A stretch of 37,986 nucleotides of DNA. Origin: Betaproteobacteria bacterium (lineage in GTDB: Bacteria; Pseudomonadota; Gammaproteobacteria; Burkholderiales; SG8-41). Under the pieces are notes generated by a model. That model had not been told where the DNA came from, ran no database searches, and saw only the letters and a list, made by a program, of their open reading frames with translations. A program made the translations under genes and the position numbers. The stretch's first letter is position 1; every line of letters starts with the position of its first letter. The stretch covers positions 1 to 37,986 of the forward strand of contig JANXSE010000178.1 of assembly GCA_025356695.1 (NCBI GenBank). Direction: 5' to 3'. Positions 34,387 to 37,986 of the stretch are shown in pieces.

Positions 34387-35721
34387 ATGACAGCGCCCCA
34401 AAATTGCATTGATACGCTGATCGAGGCACGCTGGGTCATTCCGGCAGAGCCGGCGAGATGCGTTCTGGAACAACATGCCGTTGCCGTTGCCGACGGCCGC
34501 ATCGTCGAAGTGCTGCCGATCGCGGACGCACGGGAACGTTATCGCGCAGCGGAAGTCGTGGTTCTTGCCGATCACGCTCTGGTCCCGGGTTTGATCAACC
34601 TGCACTGCCACGCCGCCATGACGCTGATGCGGGGCATCGCCGACGATCTGCCGCTAATGGACTGGCTCAATCATCACATCTGGCCGGCTGAAGCGCGACA
34701 CGTATCAGAGGCATTTGTCTATGACGGCACGCGGCTCGCCTGCGCGGAAATGTTGCGCGGCGGAACCACCTGTTTCAACGACATGTATTTCTTTCCCCGC
34801 GACACGGCGCGTGCCGCGATCACTGCCGGGATGCGTGCCGCAGTCGGCATGATCGTGATCGATTTTCCGTCGGCCTATGCCTCCGACGCGCAGGATTATC
34901 TGAGCAAAGGCCTCGCCTTTCGCGACGAAATGAAAAACGAGCCGTTGCTGCATTTCTGTTTTGCGCCGCACGCCCCCTACACCGTCAGCGACGAGAACCT
35001 GCGCAAAGTCGCCACCTACGCAGGCGAACTCGATCTGCCCGTGCAAATACACCTGCACGAAACAGAGCACGAAATCCGGCAAAGCCTGGACCTGCACAAG
35101 ATGCGACCGCTACAGCGGCTCCACGAAGCAGGCCTGCTGGGCCCCGGCTTGATCGCAGTCCACGCCGTACACCTGACCAGCGATGAAATCGCGCTCCTCG
35201 CCCGCTACGGCTGCCATGTGGCGCATTGCCCGACCTCGAATCTCAAACTCGCCAGCGGCATCGCGCCGGTCCGCGCACTGCTGGAAGCCGGCGTCAATGT
35301 GGGAATCGGCACCGACGGTGCTGCCAGCAACAACCGTCTCGACATGTTTGCTGAAATGCGCCTCGCTGCACTGCTGGGCAAGGGCGCCAGCGGCGACGCC
35401 ACAGCAGTCCCCGCCTGGCAGGCGCTTGAGATGGCAACGATCAACTCCGCGCGGGCGCTGACCCTCGACGACCGTATCGGCTCGATCAGCGCCGGGAAAT
35501 TCGCCGATCTCACCGCGGTGAATCTTGCAGACATCGGCATCGCCCCCTGCTACGACCCGCTGTCGCACCTGGTTTACGCCGCCGGCCGCGAACATGTCAG
35601 CGACGTCTGGGTAAGCGGTCGCCGCGTGCTTGAACGTGGCACACTCGCCAATTTCGACACTGAAGAACTGCTGGCTCGCAGCCACTACTGGCGCGACCGA
35701 CTACACTCATCGCAATCATGA
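34387..35721 (+). CDS. mtaD: S-adenosylhomocysteine / methylthioadenosine deaminase-type amidohydrolase
   Basis: Metal-dependent TRZ/ATZ-family amidohydrolase, 444 residues. Metal ligands visible are His73 and His75 ([17 protein letters not shown]), the IHLHETEHE histidines (222/224), the His near 263 (AVHAVHLT) and Asp310 ([11 protein letters not shown]). [12 protein letters not shown] and ADLTAVNL are typical of MTA/SAH deaminases, which convert adenosylhomocysteine to the inosyl form. It overlaps ubiG by 4 bases. UbiG releases SAH, so a role in removing this inhibitory by-product is reasonable. ATG 34387 is used instead of a TTG in the terminator tail. Confidence 0.88.
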   Translation: MTAPQNCIDTLIEARWVIPAEPARCVLEQHAVAVADGRIVEVLPIADARERYRAAEVVVLADHALVPGLINLHCHAAMTLMRGIADDLPLMDWLNHHIWPAEARHVSEAFVYDGTRLACAEMLRGGTTCFNDMYFFPRDTARAAITAGMRAAVGMIVIDFPSAYASDAQDYLSKGLAFRDEMKNEPLLHFCFAPHAPYTVSDENLRKVATYAGELDLPVQIHLHETEHEIRQSLDLHKMRPLQRLHEAGLLGPGLIAVHAVHLTSDEIALLARYGCHVAHCPTSNLKLASGIAPVRALLEAGVNVGIGTDGAASNNRLDMFAEMRLAALLGKGASGDATAVPAWQALEMATINSARALTLDDRIGSISAGKFADLTAVNLADIGIAPCYDPLSHLVYAAGREHVSDVWVSGRRVLERGTLANFDTEELLARSHYWRDRLHSSQS

Positions 35722-36416
35722 CAACAAACGTCGATCCGGTCGAAATCGCCAAATTCAGCGAACTCGCGCACCAATGGTGGAACCCGTCGGGTGATTTCAA
35801 ACCGCTGCACGATATCAATCCGCTGCGGCTCGATTACATTGATGCGCGGGTCGGCTTGCACGGCAAAAGCGTACTCGACGTCGGTTGCGGCGGCGGCATA
35901 CTCGCCGAGAGCATGGCGGTATGCGGCGCGGCGGTGACCGGCATCGATCTGGCTGAAAAACCCCTGATGGTCGCGCGCCTGCATCTGGCCGAGACCGGCA
36001 ACCACGTCGATTACCGCAATACCGCGGTCGAAGACCTCGCATGCGAGATGCCGCAGCATTTCGACGCCGTTACCTGCATGGAACTGCTCGAGCACGTGCC
36101 CGATCCAGCCAGCACCATCAAGGCCTGCGCGGCGCTGGTGAAACCCGGTGGCGATGTTTTTTTCTCGACCATCAACCGCAACCTGAAGGCCTATCTGTTC
36201 GCCGTCGTCGGCGCAGAATACGTGCTGCGCATGCTGCCGCGCGGCACTCACGATTACGCAAAATTCATCAAGCCGTCGGAATTGTCTGCGCTGTGCCGCC
36301 GCGCCGGCCTCGAATTGCGCGACGTCACCGGCATGACCTACAACCCGCTGACGAAAGTCTATTCGCTGGGAACAGACGCCAGCGTCAACTACATCCTGCA
36401 CTGCGTGAAGGCCTGA
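35718..36416 (+). CDS. ubiG: Ubiquinone biosynthesis O-methyltransferase
   Basis: SAM-dependent methyltransferase that performs both O-methylations in ubiquinone synthesis at the membrane surface. The 232-residue protein begins with [20 protein letters not shown], a UbiG signature. It has the SAM loop [17 protein letters not shown], the post-I acidic [24 protein letters not shown] and [20 protein letters not shown]. The start ATG overlaps the mtaD stop (ATGA) and the HAD phosphatase follows by 9 bp, so the three form an operon, as at the corresponding Pseudomonas locus. Confidence 0.97.
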   Translation: MTTNVDPVEIAKFSELAHQWWNPSGDFKPLHDINPLRLDYIDARVGLHGKSVLDVGCGGGILAESMAVCGAAVTGIDLAEKPLMVARLHLAETGNHVDYRNTAVEDLACEMPQHFDAVTCMELLEHVPDPASTIKACAALVKPGGDVFFSTINRNLKAYLFAVVGAEYVLRMLPRGTHDYAKFIKPSELSALCRRAGLELRDVTGMTYNPLTKVYSLGTDASVNYILHCVKA

Positions 36417-36425
36417 CCGGGAAAC

Positions 36426-37079
36426 ATGATCAAAGCTGTTCTCTTCGATCTCGACGGCACGCTCGCCGACACCGCACCTGATCTTTGTTACGCGATCAAC
36501 TGCATGCGCGCAGCGCGCGGCCTTGCGCCGGTCCCTCTCGAAAAAACGCGGCCCGTGACATCGATGGGTGCGCGCGGACTGCTCGGAGCAGGCTTCGGCA
36601 TGACGCCGGACCATGCGGATTACGAGACCATGCGCGTCGAATTTCTCGACATCTACGAACGCAACGTCTGCCGCGAAACGCAGTTGTTTCCCGGCATGTC
36701 GGAACTGCTGACCGAACTGGAGAACAGCTCCATTCTCTGGGGCGTGGTTACCAACAAGGCGGAGCGCTTTACACACCCCCTGCTTGAGGGGCTTGGCCTG
36801 CACCAACGCGCCGCCTGCATTGTCGGCGGCGATACCACGCCCCATCTCAAACCGCATCCCGCATCCCTGCTGCTGGCGAGCGAGCGCATTGCGCAACCGC
36901 CCTCCGCCTGTCTTTACGTTGGCGACGATGAACGCGACATGCTGGCAGGACGTGCCGCCGGCATGCCGGTCGCCGTCGCCGTCTACGGTTATCTGGGCCA
37001 CGGAAAATCGCCGCAACAATGGGACGCCGACTTCTGGGCAGAAGATCCGCGCGATGTTCTGGATTTTTTAAGGCGTTGA
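36426..37079 (+). CDS. HAD phosphatase: Gph (phosphoglycolate) or MupP (MurNAc-6-P)
   Basis: 217-residue HAD hydrolase with nucleophile Asp8 and acid/base Asp10 in VLFDLDGTLADTAPDL. A helical cap, motif II in GVVTNKAERF, motif III Lys in PHLKPHPASLL and motif IV in LYVGDDERDMLAGRAAGM complete the fold. The length and motifs fit both phosphoglycolate phosphatase and MupP, the N-acetylmuramate-6-phosphate phosphatase of peptidoglycan recycling. In Pseudomonas the gene beside ubiG in this context is mupP, which was long annotated as gph. The neighbourhood here is the same (ubiG, the amidohydrolase, gyrA), so MupP is a serious possibility. The symbol is left blank for that reason. Confidence 0.88.
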   Translation: MIKAVLFDLDGTLADTAPDLCYAINCMRAARGLAPVPLEKTRPVTSMGARGLLGAGFGMTPDHADYETMRVEFLDIYERNVCRETQLFPGMSELLTELENSSILWGVVTNKAERFTHPLLEGLGLHQRAACIVGGDTTPHLKPHPASLLLASERIAQPPSACLYVGDDERDMLAGRAAGMPVAVAVYGYLGHGKSPQQWDADFWAEDPRDVLDFLRR

Positions 37080-37143
37080 CCGCTGCAGTTGTTCCACCGA
37101 GAATGCCCCGCACACCGCAAGTCAAAGTTCCGGAGCCACCACC

Positions 37144-37650
37144 ATGAACCGCTACGCAATCGCCGCCATGACGGCCGCCCTTGTTATCTCCGGTGTCAGC
37201 TCAAACGCCGCCGAACCGGCGCAAAAGGGCAAGACCCGGGCGAAACCGGTAGTCAAGGAATTGCTCCAATGCAAAATCGGCCCTTATGAAAAACAAACGC
37301 GCTTTGCGATTGAAACCGCAGACGGCAAACCGGCCTACCTCGCCTACTGGAGCAGCAACGGCCCATATCGTTGCTCCTTCGAATCCTCGCCGAACGATGG
37401 CAAAACAAAATGGCTGGATTCCAGCGTCGGCATCGTCATCAGCATGCTCAAGGGCACCCTGCTGATCGAAGATGAAAAGACACATTTCCGCATCACTGCC
37501 CGCGAAGTCGACCGTATGCCCTACTGCGGAACGTTCGGCGTCATCAGCGGCGTGCTGACCGTGCCAAAAAACAAAAAGGACTGCACCTGGGAGGAGAAAA
37601 CCTCCGAAGAGGCCGGCCACCTCGATCCTGCGCCGGACGAAATGCCTTAA
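37144..37650 (+). CDS. Secreted hypothetical protein
   Basis: 168-residue exported protein with a signal peptide (MNRYAIAAMTAALVISGVSS, cleavage near NAA). The mature domain contains LLQCKIGPYEKQTRFAIE, YLAYWSSNGPYRCSFES, SVGIVISMLKGTLLIEDE and DRMPYCGTFGVISG, with four cysteines (QC, RC, YC, DC) likely to pair as disulfides. It appears mainly beta-stranded, about 145 mature residues. A GGAG ribosome site lies 9 bases upstream. No catalytic motif or known family is recognised. It lies between the ubiG operon and ssrA. Confidence 0.7.
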   Translation: MNRYAIAAMTAALVISGVSSNAAEPAQKGKTRAKPVVKELLQCKIGPYEKQTRFAIETADGKPAYLAYWSSNGPYRCSFESSPNDGKTKWLDSSVGIVISMLKGTLLIEDEKTHFRITAREVDRMPYCGTFGVISGVLTVPKNKKDCTWEEKTSEEAGHLDPAPDEMP

Positions 37651-37690
37651 TTCGGCCACAGCACTTGAATTCGTGCCGGACTCCCCGATA

Positions 37691-37699
37691 TGGGATAAT
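37691..37699 (+). promoter_or_regulatory. Possible extended -10 element for ssrA
   Basis: TGGGATAAT fits an extended -10 (TGN followed by GATAAT), about 80 bases before the mature tmRNA end. No good -35 is seen at 16-18 bp. tmRNA is made as a precursor and trimmed, so the distance is acceptable. Confidence 0.3.
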
Positions 37700-37785
37700 G
37701 ATTGCAGAGCGGTGGATTGCTGTTTCGTGACGGGTGTTTTATTACCAGCCACGCAACTCCGAAAAACTGTTCTGGCAATGAAACT

Positions 37786-37986
37786 GGGGGCGACTTGGTT
37801 TCGACGTGGGTAGCGAAGCAGCACAGGGCATGCCAAGGTCCAGTAACCTTGTTAATCCGCTGGAAAAAACTTAAACGCAAACGACGAGCGTTACGCTCTA
37901 GCCGCCTAATACCGGCTAGACGCTGCACTGATCTGCTGATGGGTCAGGCCCAAAACACCGGGTGCAGCGTCATTTACATCAGCTAC
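37786..37986 (+). ncRNA. ssrA: tmRNA (ssrA), 3' part beyond the window
   Basis: Trans-translation RNA that rescues stalled ribosomes. The 5' end GGGGGCGACTTGGTTTCGAC (from 37786) is the conserved tRNA-like half. The tag frame at 37877-37909 reads GCA AAC GAC GAG CGT TAC GCT CTA GCC GCC TAA, giving ANDERYALAA, a betaproteobacterial-type degradation tag. Hairpins follow the tag stop (for example TAGCCG..CGGCTA), then pseudoknot-type sequence. The 3' tRNA-like end is cut off by the window edge, so only about half to two thirds is present. Confidence 0.96.

Overview
The window comes from a betaproteobacterial chromosome. It has two parts: an accessory island of about 10 kb (roughly 139-10140) and a core segment of about 27.5 kb (10.5 kb to the end). 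The lineage call rests on three things. The gyrA-serC-serA-pheA-hisC-tyrA-aroA-cmk-rpsA-ihfB-lapAB-pyrF block has the gene order typical of Beta/Gammaproteobacteria. The ssrA tag reads ANDERYALAA, a beta-type tag. The OmpA-like proteins are a short, barrel-less type. I cannot name a genus.

Island (139-~10140). A tRNA-Ser(UGA) gene at 49-138 is followed directly by arm-type repeats and an intact P4-type tyrosine integrase. Next come a small unknown gene, an AlpA-type regulator/excisionase and a helix-turn-helix protein, which together look like the core of a small integrative element. From 2.9 to 10.1 kb there is a mosaic of small orphan genes, many of them exported: an XRE regulator, a small membrane protein, a lipoprotein, two unknown membrane or secreted proteins, a periplasmic trypsin-like protease with TPR repeats, and a small Pro/Asn/Gln-rich secreted protein. 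Between them lie repeats that no gene explains. One is a family of structured elements in which two CCGTTCGC boxes are always 43 bp apart (3351, 4579, 7489). Two of these run into the first ~24 codons of otherwise unrelated genes. Another is a set of paired direct repeats with a 12-13 bp period at five places, only one of which sits beside an intact integrase. There is also a tRNA-like fold with an opposing tRNA-3'-end-like fragment at 9920-10058. Together these look like the remains of several integration events.

Core, minus strand (11.3-32.3 kb). Read from gyrA leftwards, one long run of genes covers DNA supercoiling (gyrA), serine synthesis (serC, serA), aromatic amino-acid synthesis (pheA, hisC, tyrA, aroA), CMP kinase (cmk), ribosomal protein S1 (rpsA), IHF-beta (ihfB), LPS assembly control (lapA, lapB), pyrimidine synthesis (pyrF), envelope sugar precursors (ugd, the heptose-7-phosphate kinase, hldD), cysteine synthase B (cysM), a PolB-like exonuclease and rlmD. 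Many junctions overlap by an ATGA or are separated by only a few bases, which implies co-transcription. A terminator-like hairpin after ihfB marks one internal break.

Core, plus strand. A Bax-inhibitor-1 family membrane protein (10.5 kb) lies at the island edge. Beyond gyrA and divergent from it are two tandem OmpA-family proteins with their own signals. An SAH/MTA deaminase overlaps ubiG, and a HAD phosphatase follows that may be MupP rather than Gph. A secreted protein of unknown function comes next, and then ssrA (tmRNA), which is cut by the window edge.
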